A DNA stretch of 22,108 nucleotides. Source: Halarchaeoplasma sp046498385. GTDB taxonomy: Archaea > Thermoplasmatota > Thermoplasmata > Halarchaeoplasmatales > Halarchaeoplasmataceae. Both the position numbers and the translations under genes were made by a program. Shown here one piece after another: positions 8,497 to 15,373 of the stretch. How positions within the stretch are numbered: the stretch's first letter is position 1; the number at the start of each line of letters is the position of its first letter. The stretch covers positions 1 through 22,108 of the forward strand of contig JAWOAU010000051.1 in NCBI GenBank assembly GCA_046498385.1, given 5' to 3'. The notes beneath the pieces were generated by a model. That model ran no database searches. It was not told where the DNA came from and saw nothing but the letters and a program-made list of their open reading frames with translations.

Positions 8497-9339
8497 TCAC
8501 ATCTCCATGGATCTCTTTATCACCTCGAATCGTTTTTCATCGCTCATTCTATCCTCTACAGGATTTCCTTCACCCAACAATTCCCGGTCGTACGTCGATT
8601 TTTCTTCCCTGTAAAAAACGCCTACGGGCAGCCTGTCAGATATTCCCGCAAGCTCCATGGCGTCCATCCTGGTCTTCTTCACCTCTTTCAGCTCCTCCAC
8701 CTTATCATTGTATTCATCGTAACGATCGGTGAAAACAACGCTTGGCTGGAGAACGTCTATGTGAGCGAATCCGGGATGTTCCACCGCCTGCACTATCAGG
8801 TTCGACAAATGCTCAACCTTTCCCGCATATCCTCTGGCCACGAAGGTAGCTCCTGCGGATAATAACAGCCCCAGGGGCTCGATTGGGGGCTCCACACTTC
8901 CCTCGGGTGTAGCCGGACCCTTGAATCCTTTGGGGCTTGTGGGAGATGCCTGGCCGGTGGTCAGGGCGTATGCGCCGTTGTTGTGCACTATCACCGTTAT
9001 GTCAATATTTCTTTTTGCCGCAAAAAGAAGGTGTGCCAGTCCTTCGCCGTAACAATCACCATCACCTCCGAAGGCGATTATTTTAAGGTCCGGATTGCCT
9101 AGCTTGATACCTTGGGCACTCGCCACTTCACGGCCGTGTAACGAGTATATACCGCTAAGATTTAGGTAGTCGAATATCTTACCATGACAACCAATGCCGG
9201 TCGATATGACGAGTCGATCTCTTGAGATATCCCTTTCTTCCAACTCCTTTACAGCTTTTTTCATGGATGCCAGTATCCCGAAATTTCCACACCCGGTACA
9301 CCAGGTCTTTTCCGCCCCGGTATCCAGATCGTCGCTCAT
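8497..9339 (-). CDS. 2-oxoacid:ferredoxin oxidoreductase, beta subunit
   Basis: 280-aa thiamine-diphosphate subunit that decarboxylates a 2-oxoacid with CoA and passes electrons through a [4Fe-4S] cluster to ferredoxin. The TPP/Mg motif is GDGDC at 93-96 with N120-N121 downstream, and the family block TTGQASPTSPKGF follows. Cluster cysteines C14 and C17 (WCTGCG) and C51 (GIGCHG) are present. The fourth, expected in a DVLQPCVTF-like segment, is Ser200 (DVLQPSVVF, codon AGC). The usual GDGD-A/G-Y is here GDGDCY, putting an extra Cys at 96. ATG 9339 overlaps the alpha stop (ATGA) and has GGAGGCGAT upstream, so the two subunits are coupled. Substrate class (2-oxoglutarate, pyruvate or broad) cannot be fixed. 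It may supply reduced ferredoxin to the defence genes upstream. Confidence 0.92.
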   Translation of the reverse strand: MSDDLDTGAEKTWCTGCGNFGILASMKKAVKELEERDISRDRLVISTGIGCHGKIFDYLNLSGIYSLHGREVASAQGIKLGNPDLKIIAFGGDGDCYGEGLAHLLFAAKRNIDITVIVHNNGAYALTTGQASPTSPKGFKGPATPEGSVEPPIEPLGLLLSAGATFVARGYAGKVEHLSNLIVQAVEHPGFAHIDVLQPSVVFTDRYDEYNDKVEELKEVKKTRMDAMELAGISDRLPVGVFYREEKSTYDRELLGEGNPVEDRMSDEKRFEVIKRSMEM

Positions 9340-11024
9340 CTTATCGCCTCCTGTATCTTCTCCGCCAACTCCACCGGCTCGAAGGGCCTTCCGTCGTACT
9401 GCTTGATAACCGATTTGGGCTCTAATCCGATCTTATCTTCTAACAGAGTGCTGAATTGTTGGGCTACACTCTGTTCAACTACTATGGATCTATCATCTAC
9501 ATGCTTTTTTAGTTCCCATGTCGGTAATGGTCTCAGGTATATGGGTTGAACAACTTTTGCCTCTATGCCCGAACACCGAAGGGCCTCTCTCACGCTGAGT
9601 GTGGTAGAACCATATGTGAAAATCACGTTCTCACCTGAACCGTAAACATTCACCGAACGTCTTTTACGGATATCATCACATATGGCCTTTCTCTTTTTAT
9701 CTCTCTTCTCGTGCATGGCAGCTAACCCCTCGGCGGAGGATGTTGTCAATCCACGCGGGTCATGTTCCTCACCATTCCACTTTATGATCCCCTGGGATGG
9801 AGGAAATGCAAGGGGCGAGATCCCATCATCGGTGAAGGAATATCTGTTATATTCACCGGAACCCTCATGCATCCTGGGCTCCACGGTACTTGCACCGGAA
9901 GGATCAACGTCCATGCACATAGAGCTCTCGGATAGGTGTTTTTCAGTGAGTAGTATGCCAGGAACCTGATATTTCCACACCAAGGAAAGCATATCCGCCG
10001 TGAGATAGAACGCCTCTCTCATATCTCCCGGAGATACAACAATTCGGGGAAAATCCCCATGGCCCTGATGAAGTGCGAACCCAAGGTCACCCTGTTCCGT
10101 GTAGGTAGGCGCACCGGTGGCCGGCCCCGGTCGGGACGACAGTACGAACAGCACCGGTGATTCGATCATACCTGCCAGGGAGAAAGCCTCGGCCATCAGT
10201 GCGAATCCACCTCCACTGGTACCCACCATCGACCTTGCACCTGCGATGGTGGCTCCTATGGCCATGTTGGCCACGGCGATCTCGCTCTCCGGATGGACCG
10301 CGGTCACACCGAATTTCTCCCCGTGAGATGCGTAAAAATGAAGTATAGTGGATGCTGGTGTCATGGGGTATGCAAAGTAAAGGTCCAACCCGGCGGCGGC
10401 ACCACCCAAAGCGACGGAGGTATTTCCGGTGAACATGTTGTCACTACAATCCCCCTCCTTCAGCTCCAAGGTACGGTCGATCTTATCCACAACATCATCG
10501 TAAACCATCTCTGAGAACTCGGTGTTATCCTGTTTTCCACGGGGATATATCTCCTCTACCAGTGAGCGAAGGAACTCCTTGTTCTCCCCCGTGACCGCCG
10601 TCAATATCGAGATGCCCGCAACACCGAGTATCAGACCCGGCCTTTTGAATTCCTTGCTCATCTCTGTCAGGGGTATGCCTATGCCTCTACCGTCCTTCAC
10701 CTCATCCGAGTTGAAAAAATTCATACCTTCCGGAGCAAGATGCTCCCTGTGGGTGTCGTAACTTCTTTTGTCCAGATTTACCAGCACTTCGGCCTTCATG
10801 TGATGGCTGAATATTTCATGGGTAGATGAACTCACGGAAACAAAGTTGTGACCTCCCCGTATCAAACTCTGGTAGTCGTCCATCTCAAAGGCGTACCTTC
10901 TCTTTTTTAGAAAGTATTTAGAGACAGCTTCCCCGGCCTTTTTTACACCTTGGCCCGCCTTCCCACCGATGATAACCGTGAATAGACCCTTGTCTTCAAC
11001 TCCTCTACTGCTTTTATATAACAT
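9336..11024 (-). CDS. 2-oxoacid:ferredoxin oxidoreductase, fused gamma-alpha subunit
   Basis: 562-aa partner of the beta subunit. Residues 1 to about 190 form the gamma domain (GGKAGQGVKKAG, then LIRGGHNF), and from about 195 the alpha domain, with the family signature YPMTPAS at 219-225 (normally YPITPSS) and the TSGGGFALMAEA block. The fused gamma-alpha plus separate beta arrangement is that of Sulfolobus-type and KorAB-type enzymes, whose substrate range is often broad. No gene for a separate ferredoxin (delta) subunit is present, so it should use free ferredoxin. ATG 11024 is preceded by AGGAGCAGG. The gap to the upstream ferritin is 58 bases and holds a weak hairpin, so this pair may be transcribed both from the array and on its own, though no TATA box was found in the gap. 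Confidence 0.93.
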   Translation of the reverse strand: MLYKSSRGVEDKGLFTVIIGGKAGQGVKKAGEAVSKYFLKKRRYAFEMDDYQSLIRGGHNFVSVSSSTHEIFSHHMKAEVLVNLDKRSYDTHREHLAPEGMNFFNSDEVKDGRGIGIPLTEMSKEFKRPGLILGVAGISILTAVTGENKEFLRSLVEEIYPRGKQDNTEFSEMVYDDVVDKIDRTLELKEGDCSDNMFTGNTSVALGGAAAGLDLYFAYPMTPASTILHFYASHGEKFGVTAVHPESEIAVANMAIGATIAGARSMVGTSGGGFALMAEAFSLAGMIESPVLFVLSSRPGPATGAPTYTEQGDLGFALHQGHGDFPRIVVSPGDMREAFYLTADMLSLVWKYQVPGILLTEKHLSESSMCMDVDPSGASTVEPRMHEGSGEYNRYSFTDDGISPLAFPPSQGIIKWNGEEHDPRGLTTSSAEGLAAMHEKRDKKRKAICDDIRKRRSVNVYGSGENVIFTYGSTTLSVREALRCSGIEAKVVQPIYLRPLPTWELKKHVDDRSIVVEQSVAQQFSTLLEDKIGLEPKSVIKQYDGRPFEPVELAEKIQEAIR

Positions 11025-11057
11025 CTTTACCTGCTCCTCTTAGGAAAGGGTTTTGAA

Positions 11058-11078
11058 AGAGGGCGGAACACCCCCTCT
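11058..11078 (-). terminator. Possible weak hairpin after ferritin gene
   Basis: AGAGGG and CCCTCT form a 6-base stem with a 9-base loop just after the ferritin stop; on the minus strand it is followed by TTTC. It may act as a partial terminator or processing site between the defence genes and the oxidoreductase genes. Short stem and no T-run make this weak. Confidence 0.25.
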
Positions 11079-11082
11079 GATT

Positions 11083-11595
11083 CTACTCTTCGCTCTCACC
11101 GCTTTCAACCGGTCTCTCAGCCATCCTTTCGTTCATCATCAGCAGTGCGCTGGGGCTGTCCCCCACCATCTTCAGCTTCTGCACTATCTCATCGGCGGAA
11201 TCCTCTTCCTCCACCTGTTCATCGACGAACCACTGCAGCATGTTCACCGTGGCACGATCCTTTTCCTTCTCTGCAAGGTCCACAAGATCGTTTATCATAC
11301 CGGTAACCTTGCATTCGTGCCGGTAAACGTACTCGAAGGCCTCCAGAGGAGTCTTCCACTCCACTTCCGGTTTCTCGATGGTTTCCAGCTCAACGTGACC
11401 ACCTCGCTCCTGCAGATAATCCATGAAACGCATGCCGTGGTCCAACTCTTCCTGAGCCTGAAGACGCATCCAGTGCTCGAAGCCGTCCAGATTTTTCTCT
11501 CCGAAATCCACGGCCATGGAGAGATACAGGTAGCCGGAGTACATTTCAGCGTTTATCTGCTTGTTGATGGCTTCAACGATACTTTCTTTTATCAT
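11083..11595 (-). CDS. ftn: Non-haem ferritin
   Basis: 170-aa iron-storage protein that oxidises Fe2+ and stores it as a mineral in a 24-mer shell, denying iron to Fenton chemistry. Four-helix ferroxidase residues are in FtnA positions: E17 (NAEMYSGY), E50 and H53 (QEELDHG), Glu in VYRHECKVT, and Glu in WFVDEQVEEE. Length is standard. The acidic tail after about residue 150 is variable. It lies 11 bases downstream of rubrerythrin; no strong ribosome site precedes the ATG, so translation may depend on the upstream gene. Its place at the end of the peroxide and superoxide genes fits control of free iron during oxygen exposure. Confidence 0.95.
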   Translation of the reverse strand: MIKESIVEAINKQINAEMYSGYLYLSMAVDFGEKNLDGFEHWMRLQAQEELDHGMRFMDYLQERGGHVELETIEKPEVEWKTPLEAFEYVYRHECKVTGMINDLVDLAEKEKDRATVNMLQWFVDEQVEEEDSADEIVQKLKMVGDSPSALLMMNERMAERPVESGESEE

Positions 11596-11606
11596 CTATA
11601 ACACGC

Positions 11607-12110
11607 TCAGAACGTTTTGAATCGCTCGCTGGATATGCCGCAGACCGGACACTTTTCCGGAGGAGTACCCTCGTGGGTAAAGCCGCATACCGGGCAGATG
11701 TAAAGTTCGTCCAGCTCTATATCCTTGCCTTCTTTCGATACTTTCTGGGCATACTTGTACATCTTTGAATGTATCTTCTCCGCTTCCAAGGCATAATGTA
11801 TGGACTGCTGTGCTCCTTTATCTTCCTCCAAGTGTGCGATGGCATGATAAGCCGGATACATGTCGTGCACCTCGAAATCCTCTCCTTCAAATGCTTCTTG
11901 CAGGTTGTCCGATGTGTTCCCGATCATCTTAAGCTGTCTTGCGTGGTTCGTTGCGTGCACTCTTTCCGCGTAAGCTATACCTTCAAAAAGCCTTGCTATG
12001 TTGTCCATTCCTTCTCTTTCAGCTACCTCGCTGAATATCAGGTACTTCATGTGCGCCTGGGATTCTCCAGCGAATGCTTCTTCCAACGATTTATCTGTCA
12101 TTTTTCCCAT
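11607..12110 (-). CDS. rbr: Rubrerythrin
   Basis: 167-aa diiron peroxidase that reduces H2O2 to water with electrons from rubredoxin or its own rubredoxin domain. The N-terminal ferritin-like four-helix domain begins EEAFAGESQAHMKY with E16 as first iron ligand, and the second half has HYALEAEKIHSKMY. The C-terminal rubredoxin domain has C139, C142 (CPVCGF) and C154, C157 (CPVCGI) binding one Fe. The start is ATG 12110, with GGAGTGAT 5-6 bases before it; the earlier ATG 12134 would overlap the upstream gene by 19 bases and put the ribosome site inside the coding region. It stands 5 bases after the desulfoferrodoxin stop, so the superoxide product H2O2 is handled by the next gene. Confidence 0.96.
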   Translation of the reverse strand: MGKMTDKSLEEAFAGESQAHMKYLIFSEVAEREGMDNIARLFEGIAYAERVHATNHARQLKMIGNTSDNLQEAFEGEDFEVHDMYPAYHAIAHLEEDKGAQQSIHYALEAEKIHSKMYKYAQKVSKEGKDIELDELYICPVCGFTHEGTPPEKCPVCGISSERFKTF

Positions 12111-12115
12111 ATCTA

Positions 12116-12499
12116 TCACTCCTGATCTTTCCATAATCCGTGTATATTACAGTACGCCCTAACGAAGAGGACGTTTTTCACCGGAAAGGTCACCACTGGA
12201 TCGTCTCCCGGCGATAAAAATTTTCTATAGATCCTTTCATTTCCCTTGGCGACTACTTCGATCCACTCTATGTGGTGCTTGTCCCCCATGGGGTGAGGCA
12301 CTGAACCGACTGTGATTTTTATCCCTTCTTCAGTGGACTCTACCAAAGGTAGATGTTTCTCCGTACCTTCATCTTCCCACTTCTCACCCTTCAATTCCAT
12401 GGGCTGACCGCAGCACACCAGGGTTCCGATACCGGTGTGAAGGACCTCCACTACGTTGCCGCAGACGTCACACCGATACACCTGTAAAAATTTTGTCAT
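12116..12499 (-). CDS. dfx: Desulfoferrodoxin, two-iron superoxide reductase (class I)
   Basis: 127-aa enzyme that reduces superoxide to H2O2 without releasing O2. The N-terminal desulforedoxin domain has C10, C13, C29 and C30 (CDVCG, VCCGQ) binding Fe(SCys)4. The catalytic domain has E47-K48-H49 (TEKHLP), H69, H75 (GDKHHIEW), C117 and H120 (CNIHGLW) for the Fe(His)4Cys site, all conserved. AGGTGA precedes the ATG by about 6 bases. A T9 run lies in the 37-base gap upstream, so part of the transcription from the preceding genes may stop there. It is the second superoxide reductase in the array; the other (13215-13607) lacks the desulforedoxin domain. Confidence 0.96.
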   Translation of the reverse strand: MTKFLQVYRCDVCGNVVEVLHTGIGTLVCCGQPMELKGEKWEDEGTEKHLPLVESTEEGIKITVGSVPHPMGDKHHIEWIEVVAKGNERIYRKFLSPGDDPVVTFPVKNVLFVRAYCNIHGLWKDQE

Positions 12500-12516
12500 T
12501 TTTTCACCTATTCAAT

Positions 12517-12525
12517 AAAAAAAAA
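12517..12525 (-). terminator. T9 tract between Prx6-type peroxiredoxin and desulfoferrodoxin
   Basis: On the minus strand the peroxiredoxin stop is followed by C-rich DNA (CACCCTTC) and then nine T. Oligo-T runs are enough to end transcription for archaeal RNA polymerase. A similar C-rich plus T8 arrangement follows the secreted-protein gene (16951-16958). It may attenuate rather than fully end the array, because no clear TATA box lies at the right distance before the next gene. Confidence 0.5.
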
Positions 12526-12536
12526 GAAGGGTGTTT

Positions 12537-13199
12537 TTAGGGTCCCCGATGGCAGAGCCACCAGTCGTAGCACTCGATCTCGCCGTCCTCTTCCTGCTTA
12601 CGTCGCTTCTTGAGCATCTCGGTACTGTTTGCCGGCGGCATTATGACCCTGTCCTTGATCAGTTCGTTATCGGGCCAGTTAGCCGGTATTGCGACATCTT
12701 CTTTATCGGCCTTCTGGAATCCTCTGATCATCCGCAGGAACTCGTCCATGTTCCTACCTAGCTCAGCAGGATAGTACAGTATCGCCCTGATAGTGGATTT
12801 CGGATCCACTATGAACACCGCTCTGACCGTTGTAGATGCGGAGCCGCCGTGTATCAATCCCAATCGGTTGGCCACATGACCCATGCCATCGGCTATTATC
12901 GGGAACTCGATCTCTTCTCCCAGGTTCTCCTCGATCCATTCTTCCCACTTCAGATGACTGAATACCTGATCGACACTCAGTCCGATGAGCTCCGTATCCA
13001 ACTCCTTGAACTTGTCGTACCTTGTCTGGAATGCGTAGAACTCCGTGGTACACACCGGTGTGAAATCCGCCGGGTGGGAGAACAGTAGGAACCACTGTCC
13101 CTCGTATTCCTTTGGCAGTTCTTTCATGCCCTTCGTCGTCTGTACCTTCATCTCGGGGAACTTGTCCCCGATAAGAGGCATCTTCATTTCTTCTTTCAT
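12537..13199 (-). CDS. Peroxiredoxin, Prx6-type (archaeal thioredoxin peroxidase-like)
   Basis: 220-aa thiol peroxidase. Peroxidatic Cys50 sits in HPADFTPVCTTEF, and the Prx6-type C-terminal extension carries C210 and C216 (ECYDWWLCH), as in Aeropyrum thioredoxin peroxidase (C207, C213). The dimerisation and decamer segments (TTVRAVFIVDP, LYYPAELGRN) are typical. The start is ATG 13199, with AAGGTGAT 4 bases upstream; a longer in-frame GTG at 13208 is part of that ribosome site and should not be used. Its electron donor is unknown; the rubredoxin in the same array is a candidate. Gap to the upstream gene: 15 bases. Confidence 0.95.
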   Translation of the reverse strand: MKEEMKMPLIGDKFPEMKVQTTKGMKELPKEYEGQWFLLFSHPADFTPVCTTEFYAFQTRYDKFKELDTELIGLSVDQVFSHLKWEEWIEENLGEEIEFPIIADGMGHVANRLGLIHGGSASTTVRAVFIVDPKSTIRAILYYPAELGRNMDEFLRMIRGFQKADKEDVAIPANWPDNELIKDRVIMPPANSTEMLKKRRKQEEDGEIECYDWWLCHRGP

Positions 13200-13214
13200 T
13201 CTTATCACCTTGTT

Positions 13215-13607
13215 TTATAACTCTACCTTTTCCTCGTTTGTCCAAAGCCCGTGTATGTTGCAGTAGGAGTTTGCGACCAGTTTACCGGATTTTCCCGTTT
13301 TAAACGCCGCTTTCACCATGGGCTCGCTGTACACCGTACTGGTGTTCGACCCTTCCGCCGATGCTCCGTGGGCTTTGAAAGTGTATCTTCCTAGCTCGTA
13401 GGGAAATTTTTCTCCCTCGGGTAAGAAGTACAAGTCGATCCACTCTATGTGATGCTCCGTGGTGTTCGGATGTGCGATCTCCTTACCCACGGAAGCCATC
13501 ACCTTTATTCGTTCGTCTTTCTTAGCTTCGCCCTTTATCTCTATCACCGGTACGTGCTTCTCGGTTTTCCAATCGTCTTCTTGATACATTTTTTCTATTT
13601 TTGCCAT
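13215..13607 (-). CDS. sor: One-iron superoxide reductase (neelaredoxin-like, class II)
   Basis: 130-aa superoxide reductase without a desulforedoxin domain. Site residues: E16-K17-H18 (TEKHVP), H46 (IAHPNTTEHHIEW), H52, C116 and H119 (CNIHGLW), giving Fe(His)4Cys with the mobile Glu loop. Length matches Pyrococcus SOR. It takes electrons from rubredoxin, which is encoded two genes upstream. The ribosome site AGGTGA overlaps the last codons of the preceding peroxiredoxin (gap 2 bases), so it is translationally coupled. Having both class I and class II enzymes in one array is unusual and may mean different donors or iron states. Confidence 0.96.
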   Translation of the reverse strand: MAKIEKMYQEDDWKTEKHVPVIEIKGEAKKDERIKVMASVGKEIAHPNTTEHHIEWIDLYFLPEGEKFPYELGRYTFKAHGASAEGSNTSTVYSEPMVKAAFKTGKSGKLVANSYCNIHGLWTNEEKVEL

Positions 13608-13609
13608 TC

Positions 13610-14086
13610 TTATTCACCTCTCATTTTTTTTATTTCATCTATTATCTCGTCCATATCGGGTAACTCCCGAATAGGATATACTTTAACGAAGGCGATTTCG
13701 CCTTCCGGATTAACCAGTATATTCGCCCTTTCAGAGAAACCGTCTTCTTCCCTGAATATACCATAGTCCTTTGCCATCCCTCCATGGGGCCAGAAATCAC
13801 AAAGTAATGGTGTATCCTCGATTTCCAACTCCTTTGCCCAGGCCATCTTGGACGGGACGCTGTCAATGCTTACACCCACAGCTACGGCATCCAGTTCCTC
13901 CATCTGTTCCCTGCTGTTCTCAAGGGACTGCATCTGCAGGGCACATATGTTGGTCCATGCCAGGGGGTGGAAGGACAGCAGAACCACCTTGCCCCTGTAT
14001 TTCGATAGGGGAAACTCCTCGCCCCGGTGATCCGGTAGTGTGAAGTCCCTGGCGAGTTCACCCACCTCTGGTGCTTTATCGTACAT
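13610..14086 (-). CDS. AhpC/TSA-family peroxiredoxin
   Basis: 158-aa thioredoxin-fold peroxidase. The peroxidatic Cys48 lies in SFHPLAWTNICALQM, which keeps the PxxxTxxC motif; C96 (PLLCDFW) is the only other cysteine and a candidate resolving residue. This short type with a HPLAWT motif occurs in anaerobes, often beside rubredoxin and rubrerythrin genes. ATG 14086 has GGGAG 7-8 bases before it. It follows rubredoxin by 15 bases, which suggests rubredoxin as donor. It differs clearly from the Prx6-type enzyme two genes further on. Confidence 0.93.
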   Translation of the reverse strand: MYDKAPEVGELARDFTLPDHRGEEFPLSKYRGKVVLLSFHPLAWTNICALQMQSLENSREQMEELDAVAVGVSIDSVPSKMAWAKELEIEDTPLLCDFWPHGGMAKDYGIFREEDGFSERANILVNPEGEIAFVKVYPIRELPDMDEIIDEIKKMRGE

Positions 14087-14101
14087 GGCATCTCCCTCTA
14101 A

Positions 14102-14263
14102 CTACTCAATTTTTTCAAATTGGCTTTTCGGTGCTCCGCACAATGGGCATACCCAATCGTCGGGCAGTTCTTTGAACTTCGTTCCCGGCTCTATCCCGTT
14201 CTCCTCATCGCCTTCTTCTTCATCGTACACGTATCCGCATACTATACATTCCCATTTTGCCAT
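14102..14263 (-). CDS. rub: Rubredoxin
   Basis: A 53-aa protein, found by reading the minus strand directly. The electron carrier binds Fe(SCys)4 through C6, C9 (ECIVCGYVYDEEEG) and C39, C42 (WVCPLCGAPKSQFE); aromatic core residues W4, Y11, Y13, F30 and W37 are as expected for the family. ATG 14263 has GGAGATGAT 4-5 bases upstream. It is probably the shared donor for both superoxide reductases, rubrerythrin and perhaps the peroxiredoxins. It lies 11 bases downstream of the ferritin-like gene and one gene from the flavoprotein that could reduce it. Confidence 0.97.
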   Translation of the reverse strand: MAKWECIVCGYVYDEEEGDEENGIEPGTKFKELPDDWVCPLCGAPKSQFEKIE

Positions 14264-14274
14264 CTTATCATCTC

Positions 14275-14778
14275 CTATGGTCCTATGTGCATCCCGGGGA
14301 AGTAATCGTCGAACTGCTCGAAATCTTTCATCCTCTGCAGTTCCGATTCAAGGATCGCGTGATGATTCTGTTCCATGCCGGAGAGGTACTTCAAGGTTTC
14401 AACCACCTCGCCGTCGTGTCCTTCTTTGTCCGCGGTTTTGGCCATGTCCAAATACATGTCCCTAGCGGCGATCTCGGCCTCCATTGCCTGCTCGATGAGG
14501 TCGGATTCATCACTGTCTTCGTTGTACCTTATAAAGGGTATGGGCAAAGAGGTATTCTTCGGCATCTCCAGACCATCTCCTCCGGTCACCTTTCGGTACA
14601 GCATCCGTATGAAATCCTCGTGCTTTTGTTCCTCGTCGGCAAGAAATTTGAACCGGTCGCTGACCACAAAATTCTTGGCGTTCTTAGCCAGGAAATCGTA
14701 GACCTCCCTGCTGTTCTCCTCCGCTTTTGCCGCCATCTCCAACAACTCGCTCAGTTTCATCTCAGTTATTTCTTTCAT
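14275..14778 (-). CDS. Ferritin-like diiron protein (rubrerythrin family, no rubredoxin domain)
   Basis: 167-aa four-helix protein. Helix ligands are visible as E20 (KAEENSREVY), E50 with H53 (ADEEQKHEDF), a Glu in EAEIAARDMY, and Glu/His in SGMEQNHHAI, the two-fold ExxH pattern of the rubrerythrin/ferritin superfamily. There is no C-terminal CxxC pair, so it needs an outside donor such as the rubredoxin that follows. It may be a peroxidase or an oxygen-sensing or iron-oxidising protein; the sequence does not decide. ATG 14778 overlaps the flavoprotein stop (ATGA), and a strong AAGGAGG is coded within the last codons of that gene. Confidence 0.88.
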   Translation of the reverse strand: MKEITEMKLSELLEMAAKAEENSREVYDFLAKNAKNFVVSDRFKFLADEEQKHEDFIRMLYRKVTGGDGLEMPKNTSLPIPFIRYNEDSDESDLIEQAMEAEIAARDMYLDMAKTADKEGHDGEVVETLKYLSGMEQNHHAILESELQRMKDFEQFDDYFPGMHIGP

Positions 14779-15290
14779 TTTTTTTCCTCCTTTATATAAT
14801 GTGACGCTTTCTTAGACAGAGTACCGCGTTTGACTTTATGATAGTACTCATAGGTCATCACTTCTTTTTCATCTTCTATGCTTGCATCCACAACGTTACC
14901 TATGTACAGCATATGGCTTCCAAGGTCAAGGGTCTTCATGACCTCGGCTTCTATGTACGCGACTGTGTGGTCTAAAACGATGGATACACCGGTAACGCCC
15001 TCTTTCGTTTCCAACCCCTCCATTTTATCCATGTCCCGACCTGACCTGAAGCCGAACGTACCTATCAAGGAAAGGGGGGTTTCCTTGGACAATATAGACA
15101 CTGCGAAGGCGTCGCACTCGTCGATGCATTCCCGTGTAAAGTTATCCTCGTGTACGGATACCGCCAATCGAGGTGGATCCGAAGTAACCTGGAATGCCGA
15201 GTTGGCCATCTGACCGTTTTCCTTATCCCCGACCTTGGACGTTACTATGTACATCCCGTAGGATATCTTGTGCAGCGCTTTCGATTCCAT
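14775..15290 (-). CDS. Flavin reductase-like FMN-binding flavoprotein, first gene of the array
   Basis: 171-aa split-barrel FMN protein of the flavin reductase family. It opens MESKALHKISYGMYIVTSK and shows the NSAFQVTSDPPRLAVSV block and VSILSKETPLSLIGTFGF, typical of the flavin reductase half of clostridial high-molecular-weight rubredoxin (Hrb), which passes NADH electrons to an attached rubredoxin. Here the rubredoxin is a separate gene two positions on, so the pair may be a split form of that module. ATG 15290 is used; the TTATATAC box 28-36 bases upstream and the family start agree with it, and the longer frame to 15350 would run through the promoter. The upstream region carries the proposed operator. 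Alternative: a ferric or flavin reductase that frees iron. Confidence 0.88.
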   Translation of the reverse strand: MESKALHKISYGMYIVTSKVGDKENGQMANSAFQVTSDPPRLAVSVHEDNFTRECIDECDAFAVSILSKETPLSLIGTFGFRSGRDMDKMEGLETKEGVTGVSIVLDHTVAYIEAEVMKTLDLGSHMLYIGNVVDASIEDEKEVMTYEYYHKVKRGTLSKKASHYIKEEKK

Positions 15291-15311
15291 GTTAACAATA
15301 GTCTTAAATAC

Positions 15312-15342
15312 TACGAAGTATATAACCTTTTTGTACGAAGTA
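15312..15342. promoter_or_regulatory. Divergent promoter with paired TACGAAGTA operator sites
   Basis: TACGAAGTA occurs at 15312-15320 and 15334-15342, starts 22 bp apart (two helical turns). Each sits in a small inverted repeat (ATACT-ACGA-AGTAT and GTAC-GAA-GTAC). Between them lies TATATAAC (15319-15326), which on the minus strand reads TTATATAC, a fitting TATA box for the flavoprotein gene; the same element could serve the Lrp-like gene on the plus strand with a leader of about 25 bases. Same-face spacing is typical of Lrp/AsnC dimer binding, and overlap with the TATA box suggests repression of the array and self-control. Confidence 0.6.
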
Positions 15343-15373
15343 CGTAACACAAATTGGGATTAATCGTACAAGG

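Noticed and set aside
11053..11601. 182-codon plus-strand frame opposite ferritin
   Set aside because: Mirror of a well-conserved ferritin gene; the reading is compositionally odd and has no motif.
13213..13220. TATA-like TTATAAAA before the Prx6-type gene
   Set aside because: Only about 15-20 bases before the ATG, so a transcript from it would begin after the start codon; it overlaps the stop codon of the upstream gene.
12763..13245. 160-codon frame overlapping the Prx6-type gene on the same strand
   Set aside because: It is a +1 shadow of the peroxiredoxin, which has all its cysteines and a ribosome site.
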